From Azospirillaceae bacterium (GTDB lineage: Bacteria; Pseudomonadota; Alphaproteobacteria; Azospirillales; Azospirillaceae), in the NCBI GenBank assembly GCA_028283825.1, contig JAPWJW010000001.1, positions 682,001 through 746,000 of the forward strand: a stretch of DNA of 64,000 nucleotides. Reading direction: 5' to 3'. The notes beneath the pieces were generated by a model, which saw only the letters and a list, made by a program, of their open reading frames with translations, made no database searches and was not told the origin of the DNA. Shown here one piece after another: positions 1-7,810 of this stretch (positions within the stretch are counted from its first letter, which is position 1; each line of letters opens with the position of its first letter). The position numbers were made by a program, and so were the translations under genes.

Positions 1-284
1 TCCTCATCGGCGGAGATGAAGATGTCGGCGGGGGCGCCGGCCTCGATCTGTTTGGCCAGGGCGGAACTGGCGGCGTAGGTCACGGTGCCCTTGGCGCCAC
101 CGTCGGCGGCATAGGCGGTGTTGGCCGCGTCCATGGCGTTCTTCAGGCTGGCGGCGGCGAAAACCAACGGGCCGGTGCCCTGCGCCCGCGCGCCGGTGGC
201 ACCCATGCCCAGCCCCACGATGGACAGCATGGCCGCAATGGCGGCGGAGCGCCCAAGCATCTTGAACCCAAACATTTTGAGCAC
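1..284 (-). CDS. modA: Molybdate ABC transporter substrate-binding protein (5' part only)
   Basis: The gene is read leftward and cut by the window edge, so only about 94 N-terminal residues are visible. A signal peptide ends near the GARAQ segment. The mature N-terminus has the layout typical of ModA: a first strand leading to [12 protein letters not shown], then a [18 protein letters not shown] stretch followed by IFISADE. ModA binds molybdate or tungstate in the periplasm and delivers it to the ModBC permease, presumably encoded to the left. I chose the GTG at 284 because GAAGGGGG lies 7 nt upstream of it; an in-frame ATG at 275 is the alternative. A Mo-box-like palindrome lies about 70 bp upstream. 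Confidence 0.85.
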   Translation of the reverse strand, partial: MLKMFGFKMLGRSAAIAAMLSIVGLGMGATGARAQGTGPLVFAAASLKNAMDAANTAYAADGGAKGTVTYAASSALAKQIEAGAPADIFISADE

Positions 285-682
285 GGCCTTACCCCCTTCA
301 TCGGTTTTGGACAGCCGCCGCGAAAGGCCAATAGCCCATGGGCAGTGGAGTCATCGCTATGTCTGCATAGATATAGCGTGGTAGCGCCAGTCCTGCCATC
401 GCGATCCGCTGACTTATGCGCCAATTCGTCGCATGTGTATTTTTGCAAGAGAGCGCTCTATTGCCTCTTGCAACGACTCATCTGGCGGAAACTGTCGTGC
501 ATTTCGCAAACGGTATGCATGCCAGCTTGCCGCTGGTCGCATGCATAGGGCGCGCGCAGGCTTAGTTCCTGGCATTGCCGTTTCGCGCGGACACCTAATT
601 TTTCGGCCTTTGGGGGATTACGAAGGCCGGTATCGCCGTTTCCTGCGGCTTCGATCCACTTTCGCCCTTGGGGGATACGTCC
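285..682. other. Divergent intergenic region between modA and the Ser/Thr-rich gene
   Basis: About 400 bp, more AT-rich than its surroundings. Besides the Mo-box-like site it holds a hairpin at 604-629 (arms CGGCCTTTG and CGAAGGCCG with one G-U wobble, 8-nt loop) that would fall in the 5' leader of the rightward gene. I see no convincing small gene. Confidence 0.5.
355..378. promoter_or_regulatory. Mo-box-like (ModE-type) palindrome upstream of modA
   Basis: CGCTATGTC, a 6-nt spacer, then GATATAGCG: the 9-nt arms match at 8 of 9 positions when one is reverse-complemented. The CGCTAT...ATAGCG core resembles the ModE operator, whose E. coli form is ATCGCTATATA-N6-TATATAACGAT. ModE-type regulators repress molybdate uptake when molybdate is plentiful. 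The position about 70 bp before the modA start fits an operator over the promoter. Confidence 0.65.
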
Positions 683-1099
683 ATGACCAGCATCTCTTCC
701 TCATCCTCGACCTCCGGCACCAACCTGACGGTCTCGCTCAGCTCCCTGCTGCAGAGCGGCGGCTCGACCTCGGCCACCGCCAGCACGTCCGACAGCGACA
801 GCTCGTCCTCGGCGGCTGGCGGCGCCGGTGGTTCCGGCGGCACCTCCGCCTCCAAGTCGGTGACCAGCACGGTCGTGACCACCGCCGCCGACGGGTCCAC
901 CACGACCGTGGTCACCTATTCCGATGGCACATCGACCACCACGACCACGGCGGCCACCAAGTCGGCCAGCAGCGACCAGTCGGGCCAGACGGGTGGCCAG
1001 TCGTCGAGCGACCAGTCCGGTAGCGGCACTTCCGCCGCGGCGGCCAACGACAGCAGCAGCCAGGGCGGCCAGATCACCTCGCTCAACATGCTGGTCTGA
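683..1099 (+). CDS. Ser/Thr-rich low-complexity protein of unknown function
   Basis: I do not recognise this 138-residue protein. More than half of it is Ser, Thr, Gly or Ala, with poly-Ser runs near the start and repeated short TTVVT and STTTTT patches in the middle. The last dozen residues are less repetitive and end in ITSLNMLV. There is no signal peptide, membrane segment or cysteine. The ATG at 683 follows a TTGGGGGAT ribosome-binding site at good spacing. A strong hairpin follows the stop at 1134-1167, so the gene looks like its own transcription unit. It could be an intrinsically disordered linker or surface protein; a spurious frame in GC-rich DNA is possible but less likely given the start signal and terminator. 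Confidence 0.55.
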   Translation: MTSISSSSSTSGTNLTVSLSSLLQSGGSTSATASTSDSDSSSSAAGGAGGSGGTSASKSVTSTVVTTAADGSTTTVVTYSDGTSTTTTTAATKSASSDQSGQTGGQSSSDQSGSGTSAAAANDSSSQGGQITSLNMLV

Positions 1100-1133
1100 T
1101 CCAAATTACCTTGTGCACAATATAAATCGTCCT

Positions 1134-1167
1134 GTAGCCTGGGAACCGAATCGGGTTCCCGGGCTAC
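1134..1167 (+). terminator. Hairpin terminator after the Ser/Thr-rich gene
   Basis: GTAGCCTGGGAACC and GGTTCCCGGGCTAC form a 14-bp stem with one T-G pair around a 6-nt loop. No long T-run follows, so it may be a weak intrinsic terminator or an RNA-stabilising hairpin. Confidence 0.6.
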
Positions 1168-1218
1168 GGTGCTTTCGGATGGACCCGGATGGGAAAACCG
1201 GACAGGGGTGGGACGGCC

Positions 1219-1701
1219 ATGGCGACGCTTTACGATCACACCGTGCGGGACGCGGCCGGTGCCTCGGTGGCGCTGGGCGATTATCGCGGCAAGGTGCTGC
1301 TGGTGGTCAACGTCGCCAGCAAGTGCGGCTTCACCCCGCAGTACAAGGGGCTTGAGGCGCTGTACCGCAAGTACAAGGACCAGGGCCTGGTCATCCTGGG
1401 CTTCCCCTGCAACCAGTTCGGCAAGCAGGAACCGGGTGACGCGGAGGAAATCCGCAATTTCTGTTCCCTGACCTACGACGTGACCTTTCCCGTCCTGGCG
1501 AAGGTCGAGGTCAACGGCGCCGGTGCCGACCCGTTCTATGAGGACATCAAGGGCCGGGCGCGGGGCTTCCTGGGCAGCAAGTCCATCAAGTGGAACTTCA
1601 CCAAGTTCCTGGTGGGCAAGGATGGCCGCGTTAAGCGCTATGGCCCCACCGCGAAGCCGGAAAAGCTGGAAAAGGTGATTCGGGCTGCGCTGGCCGCCTG
1701 A
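1219..1701 (+). CDS. Glutathione peroxidase family thiol peroxidase
   Basis: This 160-residue protein has the full catalytic set of the family: peroxidatic Cys36 in VASKCGFTP, Gln70 in GKQEPG, and Trp125-Asn126 in WNF. Cys82 in FCSLTYDV sits where thioredoxin-dependent, plant-type members carry their resolving cysteine. Despite the family name, it probably reduces hydrogen peroxide or lipid hydroperoxides with electrons from thioredoxin; that is inferred from the family. The length is normal and there is no signal peptide, so it is cytosolic. The ATG at 1219 follows AGGGGTGGGA; an upstream in-frame ATG at 1189 would add ten unlikely residues. The GNAT gene converges from the right with 3 nt between the two genes. 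Confidence 0.92.
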   Translation: MATLYDHTVRDAAGASVALGDYRGKVLLVVNVASKCGFTPQYKGLEALYRKYKDQGLVILGFPCNQFGKQEPGDAEEIRNFCSLTYDVTFPVLAKVEVNGAGADPFYEDIKGRARGFLGSKSIKWNFTKFLVGKDGRVKRYGPTAKPEKLEKVIRAALAA

Positions 1702-1704
1702 CCC

Positions 1705-2307
1705 TCAATCGGCTTGGCCCTTCCGGGCGAAATACTCCGGCGCCAGCAGGCCCATGACCAGATTGTCGTGCCATAGGCCCAGCAGGGAATAGGCTTCGCG
1801 TTCCCGCCCCTCGACCTGGAAGCCGAGCTTTTCATAACAATGGATGCCACGGGCGTTGAACGCCAGGACGCGCAGGCCCACCCGGTGCAGGCCCAGCGGC
1901 CCGAAGGCATGGGCCAGGATCAGGCGCATGGCCCGCATGCCCAGGCCCCGGTCCAACGCGGCCGGGTCCAGCAGGCCGATGCCCAGGTTGCCGGTGCGCC
2001 GGCCCGGTGCCAGATCGTCGTTCACCCCCATCAGCCGCACCGATCCCAGCAGGCGGTCCGGCGACGTGGCCAGGGTGATGGCCCAGCAATGCGGTGATTT
2101 CCGCTGCTGTTCCATCCATTCGGCGGCGTCCTCCGCCGTGAAGGGCGGGTTGCCGCCGCTGCCGTCCCAACCCATCAGGCGATGGATTTCCGGATCGCGG
2201 CCCAGGGCCTCACGGGTGACCGCATCCTCGTCCCGCAAGGGGCGCAGCAGCACCACGCCGTCCTCCAGGTCTGGTACGATGATCGCCGTCCCGATCTCTT
2301 CCGTCAT
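1705..2307 (-). CDS. GNAT family N-acetyltransferase (RimJ/RimL-like)
   Basis: A 200-residue GNAT-fold protein. It opens with the beta-strand VVLLRPLRDEDAVTREAL typical of RimJ/RimL-type enzymes. Further features are GRRTGNLGIGLLDPAALDRGLGMRAM, matching the acetyl-CoA-binding loop region (a diverged Q/R-x-x-G-x-G/A), and HRVGLRVLAFNARGIHCYEKLGFQVEGRERE, matching the usual N-x-x-a-x-x-x-Y-x-K-x-G-F ending. Such enzymes transfer acetyl from acetyl-CoA to an amine on a protein N-terminus or small molecule; the substrate cannot be read from sequence. I chose ATG 2307 (AGGA 8 nt upstream) over the in-frame TTG at 2313. Confidence 0.85.
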   Translation of the reverse strand: MTEEIGTAIIVPDLEDGVVLLRPLRDEDAVTREALGRDPEIHRLMGWDGSGGNPPFTAEDAAEWMEQQRKSPHCWAITLATSPDRLLGSVRLMGVNDDLAPGRRTGNLGIGLLDPAALDRGLGMRAMRLILAHAFGPLGLHRVGLRVLAFNARGIHCYEKLGFQVEGREREAYSLLGLWHDNLVMGLLAPEYFARKGQAD

Positions 2308-2375
2308 CGCCAAGTCCTACCCCGTTAGGCACCTGCCCTACCATCCCGGATGGGATGCGGCGGGGCAAGTGCGGA

Positions 2376-3800
2376 TCAGGCGGCCGGGGCCAGCAGCCAT
2401 AGCAGGAACAGCACCAGCGGCAGGTGGAACAGCAGTTGGGTGAAGCTGTAGCCCACGATGTCCTTGGCCTTCAGGCCCAGCACGCCCAGCAGGGGCAGCA
2501 TCCAGAACGGGTTGATCAGGTTGGGCAGGGCCTCGGCCGCGTTGTAGACCTGCACCGCCCAGCCCATGTGAGCCTTCACGTCGATGGCGGCCTGCATGAC
2601 GTAAGGCGCCTCGATGATCCACTTGCCGCCGCCCGACGGCACCAGGAAGCCCAGGATGGCGGAATAGATGCCGATCACCACCGGGAAGGTGCCGCCGTTG
2701 GCCAAGCTGACGAACAGGTGGGCGATGTGATGGGACACCGATTGCCCATCCGATCCCGTCACCTGGGTCAGCAGGGCGGCGATGGCGCCGTAGAAGGGGA
2801 ACTGCACCAGCACGCCGGCGGTGCTGGGCACGGCCTTGGACACGGCGTTCAGGAAACCCCGGATGCGCCCGTGCAGCAGCAGGCCCAGCATGATGAAGAA
2901 GAAGTTATAGGTGTTGAGGTTGGAGATGACGCCCATGGCGGGCTTGGTCTGGAACTCATGCACCAGGAAGCCGGCGCCCAGCACCACGATGACCAGGGGC
3001 AGGATGGGCGTGATCTCCAGCCAGTCGCCCGGCCGGCCGGCCGTCTTGTCCGTACCGGTTTCCACCTCGCTGACGTCCACGCCCAGGTCGGCCGCCGTGC
3101 GGGCCAGCGCGTCGGTCGGGGCGGAATAATAGGCGATGGCAATGGAGGCCAGCAGGATGACCAGGCTCATCAGCATCGACTGCCACAGGAAGATGGTCTG
3201 GCTCAACGGGATGATTCCGGTGATGTCGGCCACCGCCTTGGGCAGGCTGGCGGGGTTGGCCTGCAGCATGGCGGCGGATGAGCTGAGGCCCAGGGCCCAG
3301 GTGGCGCCAAGGCCCAGATAGGCCGCGGCGCCGGCGGCGCGATAATCGACGCGGATATCCCGGCGCCGGGCCAGCGCCCGTACCAGCAGGGCGCCCAGCA
3401 CCAGGCTGAGGGCGTAATTGAGGTATGAGGCCGCCATGCTGACGAAGGCGGTGAAGGCCACGGCCCCCCGCCCGCTGGCCGGCACGCGCGCCAGCCATTC
3501 GATCAGCCGCAGCACCGGCGGCGAACTGGCGACGACATAGCCGGTGATGACCACCATGGACATCTGGATGGTGAAGGGGATCAGCGACCAGAAGCCATCG
3601 CCGAATCCGGTGGCGATGGCACCCGCCGGCGCGCCCATGGCCAGGTCCGCCACCGCCACCACGATGACGCCCAGCACCACGAAGACGAAGGCGTCGGGGA
3701 ACCACTTCTCAGCCCAGCGGGTGAAGGCCACGGCGCTGCGGGCCAGGAACCCGCTGTCACCGGCCGCGGCGGCGCTGTCCGTCATCTTATTGATTGCCAT
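2376..3800 (-). CDS. atoE: Short-chain fatty acid transporter, AtoE family
   Basis: A 474-residue inner-membrane protein with about 12 hydrophobic segments and the family landmarks: N-terminal FTRWAEKWFPDAFVF, then MVVITGYVVASSPPV, YLGLGATWALGLSSSAAM and the C-terminal VPSGGGKWIIEAPYV followed by LPNLINPFWMLPLLG. AtoE-type carriers are linked to uptake of acetoacetate or short-chain fatty acids. ATG 3800 follows GGAGGAAACGACA, a strong ribosome-binding site. No ato catabolic genes adjoin it, so the substrate is inferred only from the family. A small hairpin at 2342-2357 lies just past the stop. Confidence 0.9.
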   Translation of the reverse strand: MAINKMTDSAAAAGDSGFLARSAVAFTRWAEKWFPDAFVFVVLGVIVVAVADLAMGAPAGAIATGFGDGFWSLIPFTIQMSMVVITGYVVASSPPVLRLIEWLARVPASGRGAVAFTAFVSMAASYLNYALSLVLGALLVRALARRRDIRVDYRAAGAAAYLGLGATWALGLSSSAAMLQANPASLPKAVADITGIIPLSQTIFLWQSMLMSLVILLASIAIAYYSAPTDALARTAADLGVDVSEVETGTDKTAGRPGDWLEITPILPLVIVVLGAGFLVHEFQTKPAMGVISNLNTYNFFFIMLGLLLHGRIRGFLNAVSKAVPSTAGVLVQFPFYGAIAALLTQVTGSDGQSVSHHIAHLFVSLANGGTFPVVIGIYSAILGFLVPSGGGKWIIEAPYVMQAAIDVKAHMGWAVQVYNAAEALPNLINPFWMLPLLGVLGLKAKDIVGYSFTQLLFHLPLVLFLLWLLAPAA

Positions 3801-3956
3801 TGTCGTTTCCTCCGCGCGGCTTCCGGCGCCGCTTTATTAACCTTAGCGGCTGGCGTCGGAAAAACCATCGTGAAGGTGGCGTGACATGCCCCTGTCACAG
3901 GTGATGGTGGCCTGGCTCGGGTGGCTTGGTCTCTGATTAGACCAAACATGCCGGTG

Positions 3957-4520
3957 CTAGGCGCTGGCGTTCACGCGATGGAAGACACGTGTGCCGCAGA
4001 TACGGTCATGGCCCGCCGTCTTCTGGGGCGTGAAAGCCACCATCAGGTAATTGACCAGTGCCAGGCAGCAGACCAGGAGCGCCACCGTCAGGTAAGCCAA
4101 GGGCGCGGTCTTGGCTTGGGATTGCACCAGGGCCATGGGCAGCGAAATCAGTTGCTGCACCAGGATGCGGGCAAAGGCCGTGGCCGGCGTTACCCGCCCG
4201 CCGTCAGGCTGGGCGACCACCAGGTCCATGATGTATTTGCCGGGCGTGGCCCGCAGGGCGCTGGCCACGAAGGCGGTGTGGTAAGCCAGATACAGCAGGC
4301 TGTTGACGATGGTGGCCGTGGTCACGATCGACGCGCCGGGTTCCGCCGACGGCAGGATCGGATATCCGAAGATGACCGCCAGGGCCAGGGACGCCACGAA
4401 CAGGATCAGGCTATCGGTTATGGCGGCAACCGCCCGCCGCCCAAAACCGCCATAGGTCCATCCGGCCGGGACACCTTCAGGAATGGCCTCAGCGGGGGTG
4501 GTGGCATCTATGATGGTCAT
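3957..4520 (-). CDS. RDD family membrane protein
   Basis: A 187-residue protein with RDD-domain features: an early arginine pair and aspartate in FGRRAVAAITDSLILF, the ATPGKYIMDLVV segment after the second membrane helix, and a closing TAGHDRICGTRVF that corresponds to the usual LHD-x-x-x-G-T-R-V. About four membrane helices are predicted by eye. RDD proteins have no single known role, although some act in Na+/H+ exchange or as partners of secreted proteins. It stands alone on its strand with about 300 bp upstream. Confidence 0.85.
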   Translation of the reverse strand: MTIIDATTPAEAIPEGVPAGWTYGGFGRRAVAAITDSLILFVASLALAVIFGYPILPSAEPGASIVTTATIVNSLLYLAYHTAFVASALRATPGKYIMDLVVAQPDGGRVTPATAFARILVQQLISLPMALVQSQAKTAPLAYLTVALLVCCLALVNYLMVAFTPQKTAGHDRICGTRVFHRVNASA

Positions 4521-4828
4521 GGGGTGGTTCGGTCCGGCTTATAGCGCAGGGCGTTGAGAAGAAGACATCGCCGCCACATCGACTGTCATCGCCTAAAATG
4601 AGGCGAGGCCCGGGAAGGGCAGCGGCTTTGTCTGGATTATCTGACCCATTAAAATGCCGTTTACACTAAAACAAGTAGCCAGCGGAACTAATTTCCCCGG
4701 CAACCTAAATAAACAGCATCATGATTATTGTGTGATAACCACTACCACCATGCTCGCATTTTCGCAAGTGTGGCCATGATGACAGTTTGTGGAATCGTCT
4801 ATACATACGCCGTTTACAAAGATCCGGC
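4521..4828. other. AT-rich intergenic stretch
   Basis: About 300 bp between the end of a retropepsin-like gene and the start of the RDD gene, clearly richer in A and T than the flanks, especially around 4640-4800. It presumably holds the RDD gene promoter. I see no clear hairpin, repeat or small gene. Confidence 0.5.
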
Positions 4829-5884
4829 TTAGGGGCTGGCGGCCTTGCCGGATGCGTCCCCTTCGGCTGGTGGCGCCGGTTCCACGTCGCGGGGTCGGCG
4901 TTGTCCCCTGGTCTGGAAGACGGGGCCGCCGACGTAGCTGAAATAGATTTTGTGCTGGCTATGGGACACCAGTACGCGATGGGCCCGCAGGAAATCGATG
5001 CCCAGCAGCATTTCCGGTTCCCCTGGCACCCAGCCCTCGAACAGGTCGCCGAAACGCAGACGTACGTGTTTGATCTCTTCGTCCCCCAGGGCGAAGCTGT
5101 CGAAGGTGCCGATGTAGTCCTGCACCTGGTTGTCGCCGATGCCGCTGGAAAGCCCGCTTTGGCTGACGCCGGCGCTCTGCGAAGTGATGCCGGCGCGTTC
5201 GGCGGCGCTTTTCGTCACGACCGAATGGGTTGCCCCTGTATCCAGGACGGCCCGCACGTCGACACCGTTCAGTTTCACGGTCAGCCAGATCTTGGGGTCG
5301 CCCTGCATCGATCTGCCCATCTCCGCCTCGCCGTACCCGCCATCCCAGACGGCCAGGGGGGCGTTGTCGCAATTGCTGGCGCGATACAGCGTCAGGCGAT
5401 TGTGGGCGATGTCGATGTCCAGGTCGAACCTGGACAGGAAATCCTCGCCGATCAGCTCCACGGTATCCGGCGATCCCAGGTCGTGGTCGGTGAAAACCAC
5501 AAAGGGGATGTTCTGGGCCTGCCAGTCGCCCAGCGTCATCGATTCGATGTGCGTGACGTACAGGGGCACACGACCGCCAACCCCCTCCGCATGAACGTAG
5601 GGCACGAGGGCGCGGGTTAGTTTCAAGCGTTCAGCCGCAGGCTTGGTGATTTGTCCCATGAAGGCGCCCGTGTCCAACAGGAAGTGGACCTTTTCACCGT
5701 TGATGCTTGCGTCCAGCAGCGGTCGATTGCCGTCGAGGGTAAGGTCCAGATGGCCCAGCGCCGTCATCCGGCATTTGGGGGCCTCCTCCGCGTGCGCCGC
5801 CACCGCCGCCCCCAGCCCCACAATCATCAGCAGGCAGCCGGCGGCCTGCCGGACCCATTCGGCACTCAAGACCCCACACCCCAT
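4829..5884 (-). CDS. Exported protein with two retropepsin-like aspartic protease domains (copy B)
   Basis: A 351-residue protein with a signal peptide ending near AHAEE (about residue 33). Two aspartic-protease half domains follow: LLDTGA at 71-74 with LIGEDFLSRFDLDID about 75 residues later, and VLDTGAT at 215-219 with MLLGIDFL later. Each half has the D-T-G-A active-site motif and a downstream hydrophobic-Gly motif, so one chain could form a complete two-aspartate site as pepsin does. It is closely similar to the gene immediately upstream, pointing to a tandem duplication. I chose ATG 5884, which has GGGGA 7 nt upstream and gives a normal signal peptide. A GTG at 5935 would overlap the upstream stop by 4 nt and is the alternative. 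The substrate is unknown. Confidence 0.85.
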   Translation of the reverse strand: MGCGVLSAEWVRQAAGCLLMIVGLGAAVAAHAEEAPKCRMTALGHLDLTLDGNRPLLDASINGEKVHFLLDTGAFMGQITKPAAERLKLTRALVPYVHAEGVGGRVPLYVTHIESMTLGDWQAQNIPFVVFTDHDLGSPDTVELIGEDFLSRFDLDIDIAHNRLTLYRASNCDNAPLAVWDGGYGEAEMGRSMQGDPKIWLTVKLNGVDVRAVLDTGATHSVVTKSAAERAGITSQSAGVSQSGLSSGIGDNQVQDYIGTFDSFALGDEEIKHVRLRFGDLFEGWVPGEPEMLLGIDFLRAHRVLVSHSQHKIYFSYVGGPVFQTRGQRRPRDVEPAPPAEGDASGKAASP

Positions 5885-5931
5885 CCGATTTCCCCATCCA
5901 CCCCGATATATCGTCCCTCCGCGAAGGGCAC

Positions 5932-7026
5932 TCACGGCTTATGCTCATCTTCCGGCCGCGTTCCACGATCGTCCGCTGCCCCTTCTGTCGTCCCCTCCGG
6001 TGGCGCGGGCGTCGGGTCCTCGGTAACGCGGCGCAGGCGCGGGCCGGTGACCTGGAAGACGGGGCCGCCCAGATAGGTGAAATAGATTTTGCGCTGGCTG
6101 TGGGCCACCATCACGCGATGGGCCCGCAGGAAGTCCAGGCCCAGCAGCATCTCCGGCACGTTGTATCCCCGGTGCTCGAACAGGTCGCCGAAGCGCAAGC
6201 GCACATGCTTGATCTGTTCATCCCCCAATTCGAAACTGTCGAACACGCCGACGTAGTCCTGCACTTCGTTGTCGCCGATGCCTTGGGAACCGCCGCTGCG
6301 GGTCACGCCCGGACTGTCGGGCTTGATGCCGGCGCGCTCGGCCGCGCGCTGCGTCAGGACGGAGGTGTAGGCCCCGGTGTCCAGGATGGCATGCACGTCC
6401 TGCCCGTTCAGCTTCACGGTCAGCCAGATCTTGGGATTGCCCTGTTGCGACCGGCCGATGTCGGCATCGGCGTAATTGCCCTGCCACAGCACCAGGGGCG
6501 TGTCGTCATCGCAGTCCATCGCCTTCAGCAGCACCACGCTGTTGTGGGCGATGTCTATGTCCAGGTCGAACTGGGACAGGAAATTCTCACCCAGAATCCC
6601 GGCGATGTCGGGCGCGCCGATGTCATGGTTGCTGGAGACGGGCATGTCGATGTTCCGGGCTGTCCATTCACCCAGCTTCAGTTCCTTGACGCGGGCCACG
6701 TATAATTGGGCACGTCCCCCGACCCCTTCCACCGAGGCGAAGGGAACGGCGTGGCGGGTCAACTGCAACCGGTCCGTGGCAGGCTTGGTGATCAAGCTCA
6801 AGGCCGCGCCCGTGTCCATCAGCAGATAGACCTTCTGATCATTCACGGTGGCGTCCAGCAGCGGCATGTTGCCGTCCATCGTGAGGTTGAGCGTGCCCAG
6901 CTTTCCCAGTTTGCATTTGGCCGCTTCACCCGCCCGCCCGCCCCCCGCTGCCGTCAGTGCCAGGATCGTCAAAAGGGTCCCCACGGCCCGCCGGCCCCAC
7001 GCGCGTCGATCAACCTTTGACTTCAT
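5932..7026 (-). CDS. Exported protein with two retropepsin-like aspartic protease domains (copy A)
   Basis: A 364-residue paralogue of the next gene. The signal peptide runs to about residue 33, followed by the same conserved opening AAKCKLGKLGTLNLTMDGN. DTGA motifs lie at 71-74 and 216-219, each followed by a retropepsin-type hydrophobic-Gly segment (ILGENFLSQFDLDID; MLLGLDFL). The ATG at 7026 follows GGGAG at 7 nt; the same frame stays open further upstream only because it runs antisense-like through the Crp gene. The C-terminal tail is charged and proline-rich (PTPAPPEGTTEG). The gene lies 100 bp after a Crp/Fnr regulator, same strand, and is probably co-transcribed with copy B. Acting in the periplasm is inferred from the signal peptide. 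Confidence 0.85.
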   Translation of the reverse strand: MKSKVDRRAWGRRAVGTLLTILALTAAGGGRAGEAAKCKLGKLGTLNLTMDGNMPLLDATVNDQKVYLLMDTGAALSLITKPATDRLQLTRHAVPFASVEGVGGRAQLYVARVKELKLGEWTARNIDMPVSSNHDIGAPDIAGILGENFLSQFDLDIDIAHNSVVLLKAMDCDDDTPLVLWQGNYADADIGRSQQGNPKIWLTVKLNGQDVHAILDTGAYTSVLTQRAAERAGIKPDSPGVTRSGGSQGIGDNEVQDYVGVFDSFELGDEQIKHVRLRFGDLFEHRGYNVPEMLLGLDFLRAHRVMVAHSQRKIYFTYLGGPVFQVTGPRLRRVTEDPTPAPPEGTTEGAADDRGTRPEDEHKP

Positions 7027-7126
7027 GCCGCGCTCCCACTCTTTCCCACCCGGACTTTCGCCCAACGCGTGTGACATGAGCAGGACCTGCTCGGCAAGGG
7101 GCATCGGGCCGCAGGCCTGTACGGCG

Positions 7127-7807
7127 TCAATCCGCAAACCGGTCCAAACTGGCCGGCTCCAGCACCGTGATGCCGCCGTAACCCCGGCGCAGCAGGCCCG
7201 CCTTCTCCAGTCGCGCCAACGCGCGGTTGGTGGTCTGCCGGCTGAGCCCCAACATCCCGGCCAGATCCTCCTGGGACAGGGGCAGCAGACAAGGCCCCCC
7301 GCCCGCATCCTCCAGCCGGCATAGCAGGGCCAGCAGGCGGGCGGTGCGGCGGGGCGTGGGTTGGGCCAGCACCTCACCCAGATAGTGGGTTGCCTGGCGC
7401 AGGTGGCGGCTGAGGATGCCGGCGAAGTTGGCCCAGCGGCGGGGATCGGCCTCGACGATGGCGGCGAAAGCCTGGGCCGGCAGGTGCAGCACCAGGCTGT
7501 CGCCTTTGGCCACCGCCGTCTGGCTCCGGGGCAGGCCATCCACCATCGACACCTCGCCGAACCAATGGCCGGGCCCGGCGTGCAGGATCACCACCTCGCG
7601 CCCATCCTCCTGCACCGTGGCCAGGCGCATGCGCCCCGTCACCAGGGCATACAGCCCGTCCGGCGCGTCGCCGCCCCGGTAGACCGCCTGGCCGTCGGCG
7701 TAGCCGCGCAGGCGCCCGCGCGCCAGGATCTCGGCGCGCAGGTCGGCCGGCTGCTCCGCCAGCCATCCCCGACCTTCCAGCACCTGGGCGGCGGCGCGCT
7801 TGTCCAT
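7127..7807 (-). CDS. Crp/Fnr family transcriptional regulator
   Basis: A 226-residue protein with an N-terminal cyclic-nucleotide-binding-type beta roll (about residues 15-130: GYADGQAVYRGGDAPDGLYALVTGRMRL, then GHWFGEVSMVDGLPRSQTAVA) and a C-terminal winged helix. The latter's recognition region, LSQEDLAGMLGLSRQTTNRALARLEKAG (about 175-205), is typical of the family. There is no N-terminal cysteine cluster, so it is not an Fe-S Fnr. The phosphate-binding cassette reads FGEVSMVDGLPRSQTA, close to the cAMP consensus but with M-V-D-G-L-P in place of the usual ALL-P, so the ligand is uncertain. It starts 3 nt after the upstream ankyrin gene stops, which indicates one operon. Confidence 0.9.
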   Translation of the reverse strand: MDKRAAAQVLEGRGWLAEQPADLRAEILARGRLRGYADGQAVYRGGDAPDGLYALVTGRMRLATVQEDGREVVILHAGPGHWFGEVSMVDGLPRSQTAVAKGDSLVLHLPAQAFAAIVEADPRRWANFAGILSRHLRQATHYLGEVLAQPTPRRTARLLALLCRLEDAGGGPCLLPLSQEDLAGMLGLSRQTTNRALARLEKAGLLRRGYGGITVLEPASLDRFAD

Positions 7808-7810
7808 GAG

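Noticed and set aside
5932-7539. A fusion of a 5' extension with the first retropepsin-like protein
   Set aside because: The extension lies out of frame over the Crp gene and is Arg/Cys/Pro-rich; a good ribosome-binding site and signal peptide mark the start at 7026.
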